Shown: positions 27,695-35,870, counted from the first letter of the stretch. The stretch: DNA of 64,000 nucleotides from Gordonia crocea (GCF_009932435.1 NZ_BJOU01000001.1:1426001-1490000), one strand, 5' to 3'. Numbers and translations are program-made. Notes: generated from the sequence alone by a model not told the origin.

Positions 27695-28129
27695 ATGAAG
27701 GTTCCAACAGGTATGGCGACGGTTGCGGCGGCGGCACTGACCTCGGTGTCTCTTTTTGGGGCGCCAATGGCCGGCGCGGAGCCGGCCTTGCAGTCATTCA
27801 CGTCGCCGAGCGGGAACGTCGCCTGCTTGTCGGCCGAGGACTCGGTCCGCTGCGATATCCGGGACCGCTCCTGGGCGCCACCGCCGCGGCCGGCGGACTG
27901 CCCGAGCCAGACCGGGTACGGGCAGGGAATCGCGCTGCGGACGAGCGGCAAGCCGCAGTTCGTGTGCGCGGGCGACACCACCTTCGGCGCCGCCGGCCGA
28001 GTCCTGCAGTACGGCGAGCGAGCCGTCCGGATGGGGTACAGCTGCACCAGCGAACCGACCGGCGTCACCTGTCGTAACGGCAGTGGAAATGGATTCACGA
28101 TCAGCCGCGAGGCCTACCGGCTCTTTTGA
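27695..28129 (+). CDS. Secreted small cysteine-containing protein (DUF6636-like)
   Basis: A 144-residue exported protein. A Sec signal peptide (MATVAAAALTSVSLFG) ends in APMAGAEPA, with likely cleavage after AGA around residue 28. The mature domain, FTSPSGNVACLSAEDSVRCDIRDRSWAPPP ... GYSCTSEPTGVTCRNGSGNGFTISREAYRLF, has six cysteines and matches the pattern I know from DUF6636 proteins of mycolic-acid actinomycetes (function unknown). It is convergent with the lasso-peptide precursor gene, 14 bases apart, but there is no evidence that it belongs to that pathway. Confidence 0.75.
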   Translation: MKVPTGMATVAAAALTSVSLFGAPMAGAEPALQSFTSPSGNVACLSAEDSVRCDIRDRSWAPPPRPADCPSQTGYGQGIALRTSGKPQFVCAGDTTFGAAGRVLQYGERAVRMGYSCTSEPTGVTCRNGSGNGFTISREAYRLF

Positions 28130-28143
28130 TCGCGGGTGTTCGC

Positions 28144-28314
28144 CTACTTCTTGACTGGAAGCGGAAGCACCGTTTCAGGGGTGTCGTAGTGTCGGTGATA
28201 CCAACCCTGGTAGCCGTAGCCCGTGGTGCTGTCGGACAGGTAGTTCTCGCTGCCTTGCGTGGTGGCGCGAACGTCGCCGACGCGTACGACCTGGGGTGAT
28301 GAGTAGCTGGGCAT
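28144..28314 (-). CDS. Predicted lasso-peptide precursor (A)
   Basis: A 56-residue peptide with ribosome-binding site GGAGGT seven bases before the ATG. Residues 1-20 look like a lasso leader: YSSPQV (Y4-x-x-P7-x-V9) fits the YxxPxL recognition motif bound by RRE domains, and Thr19 is at the conserved -2 position. The predicted core starts at Gly21. GSENYLSD places Asp at core position 8, right for an isopeptide ring of eight residues from Gly1 to Asp8. The remaining 28-residue tail (rich in Tyr, Trp and His, ending LPLPVKK) is far longer than usual. The gene lies downstream of cyclase and protease genes on the same strand. The lasso call rests on this context plus the leader and ring pattern. 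Confidence 0.82.
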   Translation of the reverse strand: MPSYSSPQVVRVGDVRATTQGSENYLSDSTTGYGYQGWYHRHYDTPETVLPLPVKK

Positions 28315-28397
28315 CACAATACCTCCGTCTAGTCACTATCGTGGTGCCCTGTTGATTCTATTCTGCCGGGATCGGCGATAAGCCCGATTCGCCGAAA

Positions 28398-30170
28398 TCA
28401 CCGCGCCGTCGCGACGTCGTCGTCGGTCAACAGCGCAGGAGCGCCGGCATGGGGCAGGTGGCGCAGCCAGACCTCGATCTGAATGGCGGTGTACAGCTGG
28501 GTCACCCGCCCGATCCGACCGATGGCGCGCAGCGCATCGCGCCAGACGCCGACGTCGACGTAGCCGCGTTCGACGACCTGTGGATCGGTCCCCAGATAGT
28601 CCGCCCACCGCGGGTATCGCTCAAAGCCCTGGAGGATGGCCTCGTCGGCGATCGGTTTTGACCGTCGGCGAAGCACGGTCTCACTGACCAATCCGGCAAA
28701 CGCATAGCGTTGGACGGCCCGGTCGATCCGCGGATCGGTCGCGATGTGCCAGGGGGTGCCCATCGCAAGGTCGACAACGGCGGGGGCGAGGAGCGGGTGG
28801 CGCAGTTCTGGACCGGCAGATCCGAAGATGTGGCGGCTCCGTGCGAACTCGGCTCCGCGCAGGATGTTCTCCACGACGGCTTGGCCGTGAACGGTTCCCA
28901 CCCGAATCGGCGTCGTGCGCTGCGCCCGGTCGGAGAGGTGACTGGCGTCGACGTAGGCCGGGTTGAGCCACGGCGCCGACGTGGTGAAGGGCCGTGGTGG
29001 CTCGAGGGTCAGCGTCTCCCCGTTGCGCCACCGCCGCACCCCGTCGACGGCGGCCCGCCGAACCCAGAACGCGGGGGACCGTCCCAGTTCTGAGTGCTCG
29101 CCCCACTGCGCCGCCTGTCGTCGTAGCTCCCGCATCCGTCCGGCGCGCAGCAGATCTGCCAGATACCAGGGGAGCAGACCGGCGAAGAACACGGCGTCGC
29201 CGCCCTCGCCGGTCAGTAGGGTGGAGATGCCCGCTTGCCGGGCGACCTCCTCCTCGGCGGCCGCCGGCGCCCAATTCAGAATCCGGCGCGACGGGGTGGG
29301 CAGGAAGCAGCCCAGTTCCGGCCCGGCGGCAAACGTTCCCTGCGCCGAGGCGTTGATCGGGTGCCACACCGCCGGGGTGGTGTCGAGGGCCGCCCGCATC
29401 CACGCCGTCTCGTCGCTCCCGGGATGCTCGGGGTGGACGAAGCTCACCGCGTGCATGGGGGTGATTCCGGTGCTGACTGCCAGCACGGTCGAGGTGTCCA
29501 ACCCGCCCGACAGTTCCGCCGCCGGCACCCTCGTCGACGACAAGGATTCGGCGACGGCGTTCTCGACGGTGGTACGAAGCGCGCGTTGGTGATCGTCGAA
29601 CGATCCGTCGATCGGGTCGATCCGGGGCCGCCACCCGCCGCGCACCCGCAATCGGCCCGCCGCGAACTCGGCGTACTCGCCGATCCGCAGCCGGCGGATC
29701 GAGGAATAGGGGGTGTGGGCGCCCAGGTGCAGACCACTGCTGAACATATCCGCGAGATAGTCCTCGTCGAGGTCGTGCCAGGCACGCGTTTCCCGTGCCA
29801 GCGCACCGAGATCCGTCGACACCACGACGGTGCCGCCCGGTAGCGACGCGATGTACAGCGGGCGCAATCCCATCCGGTCGCCGATCAGTGTCGCGGTCGA
29901 TCCGCGGACGACCACCGCCGCATACTCGCCGGTGATGTGTTCGGCCGTGCCGTCTGGCCATCGTCGCAGACCCACCTCGACGATCCGGGCGGATGACGCG
30001 TCGGTGTCCAGGCCCAAGTCGGTCTGCAACCGTGCGGCGCCGGTGAGGTGGCCGTGGAACCACACCGAGGATTCACCGATGGCGTCGGGCCGGGGCCATC
30101 CGCGCGCGCCGGTCGTCGGGTCGGCGGGCAGGACGACCAGGAAGCCGTGGGGTGCGTCGACCGGGTCCAT
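28398..30170 (-). CDS. Lasso-peptide cyclase, asparagine synthetase homologue (C)
   Basis: A 590-residue AsnB-like enzyme. The N-terminal part keeps the class II amidotransferase fold (GDRMGLRPLYI near residues 97-107) but has no Cys2 nucleophile, so there is no glutaminase. The synthetase part has the ATP pyrophosphatase loop SGGLDTST at 221-228 and TGEGGDAVFF further on. In lasso systems such proteins adenylate the ring Asp/Glu side chain and join it to the core's N-terminal amine. The ATG at 30170 overlaps the stop codon of the upstream B gene by one base (TGATG), indicating translational coupling. Alternative: another ATP-dependent amide-forming enzyme; the context argues against that. 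Confidence 0.9.
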   Translation of the reverse strand: MDPVDAPHGFLVVLPADPTTGARGWPRPDAIGESSVWFHGHLTGAARLQTDLGLDTDASSARIVEVGLRRWPDGTAEHITGEYAAVVVRGSTATLIGDRMGLRPLYIASLPGGTVVVSTDLGALARETRAWHDLDEDYLADMFSSGLHLGAHTPYSSIRRLRIGEYAEFAAGRLRVRGGWRPRIDPIDGSFDDHQRALRTTVENAVAESLSSTRVPAAELSGGLDTSTVLAVSTGITPMHAVSFVHPEHPGSDETAWMRAALDTTPAVWHPINASAQGTFAAGPELGCFLPTPSRRILNWAPAAAEEEVARQAGISTLLTGEGGDAVFFAGLLPWYLADLLRAGRMRELRRQAAQWGEHSELGRSPAFWVRRAAVDGVRRWRNGETLTLEPPRPFTTSAPWLNPAYVDASHLSDRAQRTTPIRVGTVHGQAVVENILRGAEFARSRHIFGSAGPELRHPLLAPAVVDLAMGTPWHIATDPRIDRAVQRYAFAGLVSETVLRRRSKPIADEAILQGFERYPRWADYLGTDPQVVERGYVDVGVWRDALRAIGRIGRVTQLYTAIQIEVWLRHLPHAGAPALLTDDDVATAR

Positions 30171-30868
30171 CACGCCTGCTGGATGACGGTAAATCGGCGC
30201 AGATAGGCGGCGCTCTCGTTGACCGGATCGCCGTCCAACTCCACCCACGCATGGGCTTCGAACGGATACAGGGCGACTCCGATCACGTGACGGGCCGGCC
30301 AGCCCGCGATGCGGAGATAACGGAGCAGCGCCAGCGAGCGCGGCAGGCAGTCCAGCGGGGCTTCCTGAGACTGGTAGAGACTTTCAGCGGATCGGAAGCG
30401 CTTGACCAGGCGATGTGGATCGACGCGGGGCTCGCGAGTGTCGGCCATCGCGTCGACGCGGTCCTGGTAGGCGGTCGCGAAGTCTCGCTGTAGATCGCGG
30501 GTGGCGCTCGCGCGTTCACGCAGGGCGCGCAGCAGTGAGGGTCGACGTCGGACGGCCTTGGGTGCCGGCTGCGCCGACATGGCTTGATGCTCGGCGACGA
30601 GGCGGCCGGCGGTCAGCTGCGCCGTCGCGAAGTCGCTGAAGTCCGCCTCCACCAGCGACGGGCTGGCACCGAAATCGGCGGCCAGACGGGGCAGGTCGCG
30701 GGCCGCCGGGGGCTGGGTGAGCAGTCCCCACATGGCCGTGCCGACCTCGTCCACCACGTCGTAGACACCGGCTGACAGATCGAGCACCACCAGGCGGCCG
30801 GACACCTCGACGCACCGCATGGTCGGCGAGCAGAACAACTGCGGCGGGAACGGGGCTACCGGGTGCAC
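30170..30868 (-). CDS. Fused RRE (B1) and leader peptidase (B2) lasso protein
   Basis: A 232-residue protein combining two lasso functions. Residues about 10-95 form a PqqD-like RiPP recognition element (RCVEVSGRLVVLDLSAGVYDVVDEVGTAMWGLL), which binds the precursor leader. Residues about 105-232 are a transglutaminase-like B2 peptidase with Cys174 (PLDCLPRSLALLRYL), His206 (AHAWVELDGDPVNES) and Asp212 or Asp214 as the likely triad. B1 and B2 are separate genes in many actinobacterial clusters. I chose the GTG at 30868 because AGGAG lies nine bases upstream; an in-frame start at 30958 would add a 30-residue basic stretch. It is the first gene of the B-C-A operon. Confidence 0.88.
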   Translation of the reverse strand: MHPVAPFPPQLFCSPTMRCVEVSGRLVVLDLSAGVYDVVDEVGTAMWGLLTQPPAARDLPRLAADFGASPSLVEADFSDFATAQLTAGRLVAEHQAMSAQPAPKAVRRRPSLLRALRERASATRDLQRDFATAYQDRVDAMADTREPRVDPHRLVKRFRSAESLYQSQEAPLDCLPRSLALLRYLRIAGWPARHVIGVALYPFEAHAWVELDGDPVNESAAYLRRFTVIQQA

Positions 30869-30993
30869 TGTGCTCGACTCCTGTGTGGGCCGTCGTGCGC
30901 GGCGGGGGTGGAATGCGAGGAGAAGGTCGAATCTGCAAGTAGTCCAATGGTGCCCCATTTTCCGTTTTGCGCGGATGGTTCCGGTATTTCGGA

Positions 30994-31135
30994 TTGCGGA
31001 TGGTCCTCAATCCCGCCGAGTGGGCCCTGATCCTCGTCGAGTGGGCCCTGATCCTCGTCGACTGGGCCCTCATCCCCGTCGACTGGGCCCTCGATCTCGT
31101 CGAGTGGACCCTAAATCCCGTCGAGTGGACCCAGG
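30994..31135 (+). repeat. Tandem 21-bp repeat array, forward orientation
   Basis: Five clear 21-base units from 31015 to 31119, with core GTGGGCCCTGATCCTC in the best copies, a partial sixth to about 31135 and a degenerate leading unit from about 30994. Each unit is centred on GGGCCC (GGACCC in the last two). The array ends 8 bases from the stop codon of the HTH-DUF3887 gene. The same unit occurs in reverse orientation at 31771-31931. It is not a CRISPR: the units abut with no spacers. Confidence 0.9.
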
Positions 31136-31143
31136 GGCGTGGG

Positions 31144-31755
31144 CTATTGCGACTCTGACTCCGACGCTGCGTCAGGGTTCAGGAAGAATAGGCCTGCGAC
31201 GTGACCGCTCTCGTCGAAGGTTACTCGCCCGACCATCTCGCCGGCCTCGAACTCGAGCGGGACGTCGACGACGGTGTGGATGTCGTGCACCCGGACGTAG
31301 GCATCGTCGGCGATCGTCTCGAGTTCCCCGACTTGCGCAATAATCTGAGCCCACGCGTTGGGGATTTCCGCCTCGGGGAATGCTGCGGCCATGCGGGGGG
31401 CGAAGGTCGCGAAGATCCCAGCCCAGTCGTGGGCCGGCCACAGTTCGAAGAGGGTGCGGGCCTTGTCGTCGGCGCCGGTCAGTGGGGTGACGGTCATTGG
31501 GTCTCCTGTTCGCGGGTCGATGGGTTTGCCGAATCGTTGGAATGCCGCTTGTCGGGTAGTGCCGACAAAGTCACCGACGTCTTGCCAGGTGCACCCCGCA
31601 TGCCGTGCTGCTCGGGCGGCTTCGCCGAGGAATTGATCTGACTCGCCGACCAACGAGTGGGCGTCCCGCAGGAAGGTGATCGCCTTCTCGCGTGAGTCGA
31701 GTGCCGAGGCGGCGGCTCGGAGGCTGGCTGTGCGCTGCTCGAGGGCGCGAGACAA
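31144..31755 (-). CDS. HTH-DUF3887-type protein flanked by inverted repeat arrays
   Basis: A 203-residue two-part protein. Residues about 20-85 carry a helix-turn-helix-like segment, AARAARHAGCTWQDVGDFVGTTRQAAFQRFG, as found in small actinobacterial regulators. The C-terminal 110 residues (ARTLFELWPAHDWAGIFATFAPRMAA ... VDVPLEFEAGEMVGRVTFDESGHVAGLFFL) match the DUF3887 fold, a small cone-shaped binding or export-linked domain of unknown function. The only start that keeps the HTH is a TTG at 31755, just after an in-frame stop and without a clear ribosome-binding site; an ATG at 31497 would give DUF3887 alone. It sits exactly between two inverted 21-bp repeat arrays. Confidence 0.65.
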   Translation of the reverse strand: MSRALEQRTASLRAAASALDSREKAITFLRDAHSLVGESDQFLGEAARAARHAGCTWQDVGDFVGTTRQAAFQRFGKPIDPRTGDPMTVTPLTGADDKARTLFELWPAHDWAGIFATFAPRMAAAFPEAEIPNAWAQIIAQVGELETIADDAYVRVHDIHTVVDVPLEFEAGEMVGRVTFDESGHVAGLFFLNPDAASESESQ

Positions 31756-31770
31756 GGAACTTTACGAACA

Positions 31771-31931
31771 GGGGTCCAGTCGGCGAGATCGAGGGCCCAC
31801 TCGACGGGAATGAGGGCCCAGTCGGCGAGGATGAGGGCCCAGTCGGCGGGATCGAGGGCCCAGTCGGCGGAGTTTAGGGCCCAGTCGGCGAGGATGAGGG
31901 CCCAGTCGGCGGAATTTAGGGCCCAGTCGGC
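31771..31931 (-). repeat. Tandem 21-bp repeat array, reverse orientation
   Basis: Seven full 21-base units run from 31785 to 31931, plus a partial unit from 31771. On the minus strand the core reads GCCGACTGGGCCCTCATCC, the same unit as at 31015-31119. The last unit supplies the final codons and TAA stop of prpR (ACT GGG CCC TAA), so the array invades the end of that gene. The other end stops 16 bases before the TTG start of the HTH-DUF3887 gene. Confidence 0.9.
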
Positions 31932-33346
31932 GAGCGGTAGGGGGCGGTCTCGGCGACGTTGTCGTCGACGAGAATCGGACGACCCAGCTGGGGAAAGGCG
32001 CGCTGGGCGCAGTTGGGTCGGTCGCAGACCTTGCAGCCGGCGCCGATGGGCACGATGCGGCGCGGGTCGTCGAGGTCGATGCCGGTGGAGTAGACCAGGC
32101 GGTCGGCATGGGCCAAGTCGCAGCCGAGGCCGATCGCGAAACTGCTGCGAGCGCCGAGGTAGCCCTGCATCGGCTCGTCGGTGGTGCGACCCAACCAGAA
32201 GTAGGAGCGGCCGTCGGGCATCGAGGACACCTGGGTCACGATTCGCCCCGGTGTCGTGAAGGCGTCGTGGACGACCCACAACGGGCAGCTGCCACCCACC
32301 CGGGAGAAGTGAAAGGCGGTGGCCGACTGCCGTTTGGAGATGTTCCCCGCCCGGTCGGTGCGTACGAAGATGAACGGAACGCCGCGCTGCTGGGGGCGTT
32401 GCAGCGTCGAGAGGCGGTGGCAGACCGTCTCGAAACCGACCTCGAAGCGCAGGCCGAGGACCTCGATGTCGTACCGGACCTCCTCGGCCGCGTTGTGGAA
32501 CCGCGTGTAGGGCAGGACCAGGGCGCCGGCGAAGTAGTTGGCCAACCCGACTCGGGCCACCGGCACGGACTCTGCACCCAACTCGGCGGTGGCTGCGATC
32601 GCGTCGATCTGCGGCCCCTGCCTGAGGAAGGCGAGCTGCGTCGCCAGTTGGAACGCCCGTTGCCCGGGGCGCAATTGCCGGGCCAACGTGATGACCTTGG
32701 TCGCCGGGTCGAAGACGCGCTTGGGTGGGCGCCGGTCTGACGGGTCGGCGAGGGTCACGCGGATTCCGTGATCGCGTTCCAGCACGACGGCAAGCTGCTC
32801 GTCGAGACCGCCGATGCGCAGCCCCAAGTCGTCGAACATCTCCTCCGCGGCGACGTCGAGGGCGTGGATGTAGTTCTTCCGGTCGTAGAAGAAGTCGCGG
32901 ACCTGCTCGAACGGTGTCGACACCCGCGGGGCCGCGTCCTCGTCGCGGTTGACCGTCGCGCGGTAGGTTTCCAGTTCCGTGGTGGCGGCGACGAGGCGCC
33001 GGTGCAACCCGACCATCGCCCTGCCGACGCCGGGCATCCGCGCCACCAACTCCTCGATCTCGGTCTGGCTGATGCCGTCGAATTCGGTGTGCCCGGCGGC
33101 CTCGGACAGGTCCCCGACGAGTCTGGCGTCGGTGTCGGTGGCGAAGTAGTCCGCGGCCAGGTCGAATTCGCGCTGGAGGGCCATCAGCACCGGGACGGTC
33201 AGCGGCCGGCGGTCGTTCTCCAACTGGTTGACGTAGCTCGTCGAGAGTCCGAGCCGCCTCGCCAACGCCACTTGGGAAATCTTCTGCTCGTCGCGGAGCC
33301 GACGCAGGCGGGCGCCCGACTGTGGTTTCCCGGCGTGACCAGACAT
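31916..33346 (-). CDS. prpR: PrpR/RamB-type regulator of propionate metabolism
   Basis: A 476-residue regulator with an N-terminal XRE helix-turn-helix (QKISQVALARRLGLSTSYVNQLENDRRPL), a central IrrE-like domain and a C-terminal short-chain acyl-CoA sensing domain with cysteines GAGCKVCDRPNC, which in M. tuberculosis PrpR bind a [4Fe-4S] cluster. PrpR activates methylcitrate-cycle genes when propionyl-CoA accumulates. The ATG at 33346 follows a G-rich stretch. It is divergent from prpDBC, with clear repeat motifs between. The last codons and the stop are formed by a 21-bp repeat unit, an odd recent-looking end. Confidence 0.9.
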   Translation of the reverse strand: MSGHAGKPQSGARLRRLRDEQKISQVALARRLGLSTSYVNQLENDRRPLTVPVLMALQREFDLAADYFATDTDARLVGDLSEAAGHTEFDGISQTEIEELVARMPGVGRAMVGLHRRLVAATTELETYRATVNRDEDAAPRVSTPFEQVRDFFYDRKNYIHALDVAAEEMFDDLGLRIGGLDEQLAVVLERDHGIRVTLADPSDRRPPKRVFDPATKVITLARQLRPGQRAFQLATQLAFLRQGPQIDAIAATAELGAESVPVARVGLANYFAGALVLPYTRFHNAAEEVRYDIEVLGLRFEVGFETVCHRLSTLQRPQQRGVPFIFVRTDRAGNISKRQSATAFHFSRVGGSCPLWVVHDAFTTPGRIVTQVSSMPDGRSYFWLGRTTDEPMQGYLGARSSFAIGLGCDLAHADRLVYSTGIDLDDPRRIVPIGAGCKVCDRPNCAQRAFPQLGRPILVDDNVAETAPYRSPTGP

Positions 33347-33369
33347 GATGCCCCCATTCTTACACAAGG

Positions 33370-33429
33370 TTCGCAAATACCGTCACAGGAGTACGCAAAA
33401 GTACGCATGACCTGGGACTTTACAGGTCA
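33370..33429. promoter_or_regulatory. Candidate PrpR operator region between prpR and prpD
   Basis: Within the 109-base divergent gap lie TTCGCAAA (33370-33377), TACGCAAA (33392-33399, 22 bases on) and a half-copy GTACGCA (33401-33407). They resemble the TTTGC-type boxes of PrpR/RamB regulators. A perfect 7-bp inverted repeat TGACCTG-N8-CAGGTCA follows at 33408-33429. The motifs are read directly; assignment to PrpR rests on position and recalled motif style. Confidence 0.55.
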
Positions 33430-33455
33430 ATCGGGGTGTGCGTATGGTGCGAAAC

Positions 33456-34958
33456 ATGATCAATCACAAGGTACGCACCCACCGCAGCGCCGAGGACTTC
33501 CCGATCGAGGAGCACCTCGCCTACAAGATCGCGCAGATCGCCGTCGACCCCGTCGAGGTGCCGGCCGAGACCGCCGAGATGATCATCAACCGCGTCATCG
33601 ACAACGCCTCCGTCAGCGCCGCCTCGGTCACCCGCCGCCCGGTCACGACCGCCCGCGCGCAGGCCGTCAGCCACCCCGCCAAGCCGGGTGCGCAGGTCTT
33701 CGGCGTCAACGGCAACTACTCGCCGGAGTGGGCCGCCTGGGCCAACGGCGTGGCCGTGCGCGAACTCGACTTCCACGACACCTTCCTGGCCGCGGAGTAC
33801 TCCCACCCCGGTGACAACATTCCGCCGCTGGTGGCCGTCGCCCAACACAAGGGGGTGTCCGGCCACGACCTGATCCGCGGCCTGGCCACCGCCTACGAGG
33901 TCCAGATCGACCTGGTGCGCGGCATCTCCCTGCACAAGCACAAGATCGACCACGTCGCCCACCTCGGCCCGTCGGCGGCAGCCGGCATCGGCACCATGCT
34001 GGGCCTCGACATCGACACGATCTACCAGGCCGTCGGCCAGGCACTGCACCTCACCACCGCGACGCGGCAGTCGCGCAAGGGCCAGATCTCCAGCTGGAAG
34101 GCCTACGCCCCGGCACTGGCCGGCAAGGTCGCCATCGAAGCCGTGGATCGGGCCATGCGCGGCGAGGGCGCCCCGTCGCCGATCTGGGAGGGCGAGGACG
34201 GCGTCATCGCGTGGCTCCTCGACGGACCCGACGCGGAGTACACCGTTCCGCTGCCCGGGCCGGGCGAGCCGAAGCGGGCGATCCTCGACAGCTACACCAA
34301 GGAGCACTCCGCGGAGTACCAGAGCCAGGCGCCGATCGACCTCGCGCGCCGCATGCGCTCGCGCATCGACAACCTCGAGGACATCGAATCGATCGTCCTG
34401 CACACGTCCAACCACACCCACGTCGTCATCGGCACCGGGTCGAACGACCCGCAGAAGTTCGACCCGACGGCCAGCCGCGAGACGCTGGACCACTCGGTGA
34501 TGTACATCTTCGCCGTCGCCCTGCAGGACGGCACCTGGGACCACGTGGAGTCCTACGCGCCCGAGCGCGCCGCCCGCCCCGACACCGTCGAACTGTGGCG
34601 GAAGATCTCCACCGTCGAGGACCCGGAGTGGACCCGGCGCTACCACAGCGAAGACCCCGACGAGAAGGCGTTCGGCGCCCGGGCGGTCATCACGCTGAAG
34701 GACGGCACCGTGATCACCGACGAGCTGGCCGTCGCCGACGCCCACCCGCTCGGCGCCCGCCCGTTCGCCCGCGAGCAGTACAAGGAGAAGTTCACCAAGC
34801 TCGCCAACGGGGTCATCGCCCCGGCCGAGCAGGAGCGTTTCCTGACCGCGGCCGAAGGCCTCGACTCGATCGCCGGCGGTGGTCTGAGCGCGCTCAACAT
34901 CGTCGTCGAGAAGTCGGTCCTCGACGGTGCTCCGGCGATCGGCGGGGGGATCTTCTGA
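33456..34958 (+). CDS. prpD: 2-Methylcitrate dehydratase
   Basis: A 500-residue MmgE/PrpD-family enzyme converting 2-methylcitrate towards methylisocitrate via methylaconitate in propionyl-CoA breakdown. Family stretches include [52 protein letters not shown] and [21 protein letters not shown]. The ATG at 33456 ([16 protein letters not shown]) fits mycobacterial PrpD; an ATG six codons upstream is possible. It is the first gene of the operon, divergent from prpR. Its stop overlaps the prpB start by one base (TGATG), so the two are translationally coupled. Confidence 0.95.
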   Translation: MINHKVRTHRSAEDFPIEEHLAYKIAQIAVDPVEVPAETAEMIINRVIDNASVSAASVTRRPVTTARAQAVSHPAKPGAQVFGVNGNYSPEWAAWANGVAVRELDFHDTFLAAEYSHPGDNIPPLVAVAQHKGVSGHDLIRGLATAYEVQIDLVRGISLHKHKIDHVAHLGPSAAAGIGTMLGLDIDTIYQAVGQALHLTTATRQSRKGQISSWKAYAPALAGKVAIEAVDRAMRGEGAPSPIWEGEDGVIAWLLDGPDAEYTVPLPGPGEPKRAILDSYTKEHSAEYQSQAPIDLARRMRSRIDNLEDIESIVLHTSNHTHVVIGTGSNDPQKFDPTASRETLDHSVMYIFAVALQDGTWDHVESYAPERAARPDTVELWRKISTVEDPEWTRRYHSEDPDEKAFGARAVITLKDGTVITDELAVADAHPLGARPFAREQYKEKFTKLANGVIAPAEQERFLTAAEGLDSIAGGGLSALNIVVEKSVLDGAPAIGGGIF

Positions 34959-35866
34959 TGGACCTCTTCTCCTCTGCGGTCACCGACACCGACAAGCGCA
35001 AGGCGCTGCGCGCCGGACTGAACTCCGGGGTGTTGCAGCGCTGGCCGGGGGCGTTCTCGCCGCTGGTCGCCAAACTGATCGAGGACATCGGGTTCGAGGG
35101 CGTCTACGTCTCCGGCGCGGTCCTGTCCGCCGATCTCGGCCTGCCCGACATCGGGCTGACCACCCTGACCGAGGTCACCGCCCGCGGCGGACAGATCGCC
35201 CGGGCGACGAACCTGCCGTCGCTCATCGACGCCGACACCGGATTCGGCGAGCCGATGAGTGCCGCGCGGACCATCGCGGCCCTCGAGGATGCCGGGTTGT
35301 CCGGCTGCCACCTCGAGGACCAGGTCAACCCGAAGCGGTGCGGCCACCTCGACGGCAAGGCGGTCGTGGAGACCGGCGAAATGGTCAAGCGGCTGCGCGC
35401 TGCGGTGGCCGGGCGGCGCGACGAGAACTTCGTCATCTGTGCCCGGACCGATGCGCGCGCCCTCGAGGGCCTCGACGCGGCGATCGACCGCGCCAAGGCT
35501 TACGCCGACGCGGGCGCCGACCTCATCTTCACCGAGGCGCTTGCCGACGCCGGCGAATTCGAGAAGTTCCGGGCCGCCGTCGACATCCCGCTGTTGGCGA
35601 ACATGACCGAGTTCGGCAAGTCCGAACTGCTCACCGCCCAGCAGTTGGGCGATCTCGGCTACAACGCCGTGATCTACCCGGTGACCACCCTGCGCATTGC
35701 GATGGGCGCGGTCGAGGCCGGGTTGCGCGAGATCTCCGAGAAGGGAACCCAGGCCGGCCTTCTCGACGGTATGCAGCACCGCTCCCGTCTTTACGAGCTG
35801 CTGCGGTACTCGGAATACAACGAGTTCGACACGGCCACTTTCAATTTCACGATTCCAGGAGCGTGA
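34958..35866 (+). CDS. prpB: Methylisocitrate lyase
   Basis: A 302-residue ICL/PEPM-superfamily lyase cleaving 2-methylisocitrate to succinate and pyruvate. Metal-binding and catalytic landmarks are SLIDADTGFGEP, HLEDQVNPKRCGHLDGK (the KxCGH signature with catalytic Cys), FVICARTDARALEGLDAAIDRA and LANMTEFGKS. Having prpB as well as prpD and prpC gives a full methylcitrate cycle; in M. tuberculosis this step is done by isocitrate lyase instead. It overlaps prpD by one base and is followed by prpC after 4 bases. Confidence 0.96.
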   Translation: MDLFSSAVTDTDKRKALRAGLNSGVLQRWPGAFSPLVAKLIEDIGFEGVYVSGAVLSADLGLPDIGLTTLTEVTARGGQIARATNLPSLIDADTGFGEPMSAARTIAALEDAGLSGCHLEDQVNPKRCGHLDGKAVVETGEMVKRLRAAVAGRRDENFVICARTDARALEGLDAAIDRAKAYADAGADLIFTEALADAGEFEKFRAAVDIPLLANMTEFGKSELLTAQQLGDLGYNAVIYPVTTLRIAMGAVEAGLREISEKGTQAGLLDGMQHRSRLYELLRYSEYNEFDTATFNFTIPGA

Positions 35867-35870
35867 AGCC

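Noticed and set aside
28398..30170. Housekeeping asparagine synthetase
   Set aside because: No Cys2 glutaminase nucleophile, start codon coupled to an RRE-peptidase gene, and a lasso-type precursor downstream.
30967..31158. Small proteins made of EWALIL/DWALIL repeats in the 21-bp arrays
   Set aside because: The 21-bp unit is a multiple of three and open in several frames on both strands, so these frames are a by-product of the DNA repeat.
30994..31931. CRISPR array
   Set aside because: Units are 21 bp and directly abutting, with no unique spacers and no cas genes in the window.
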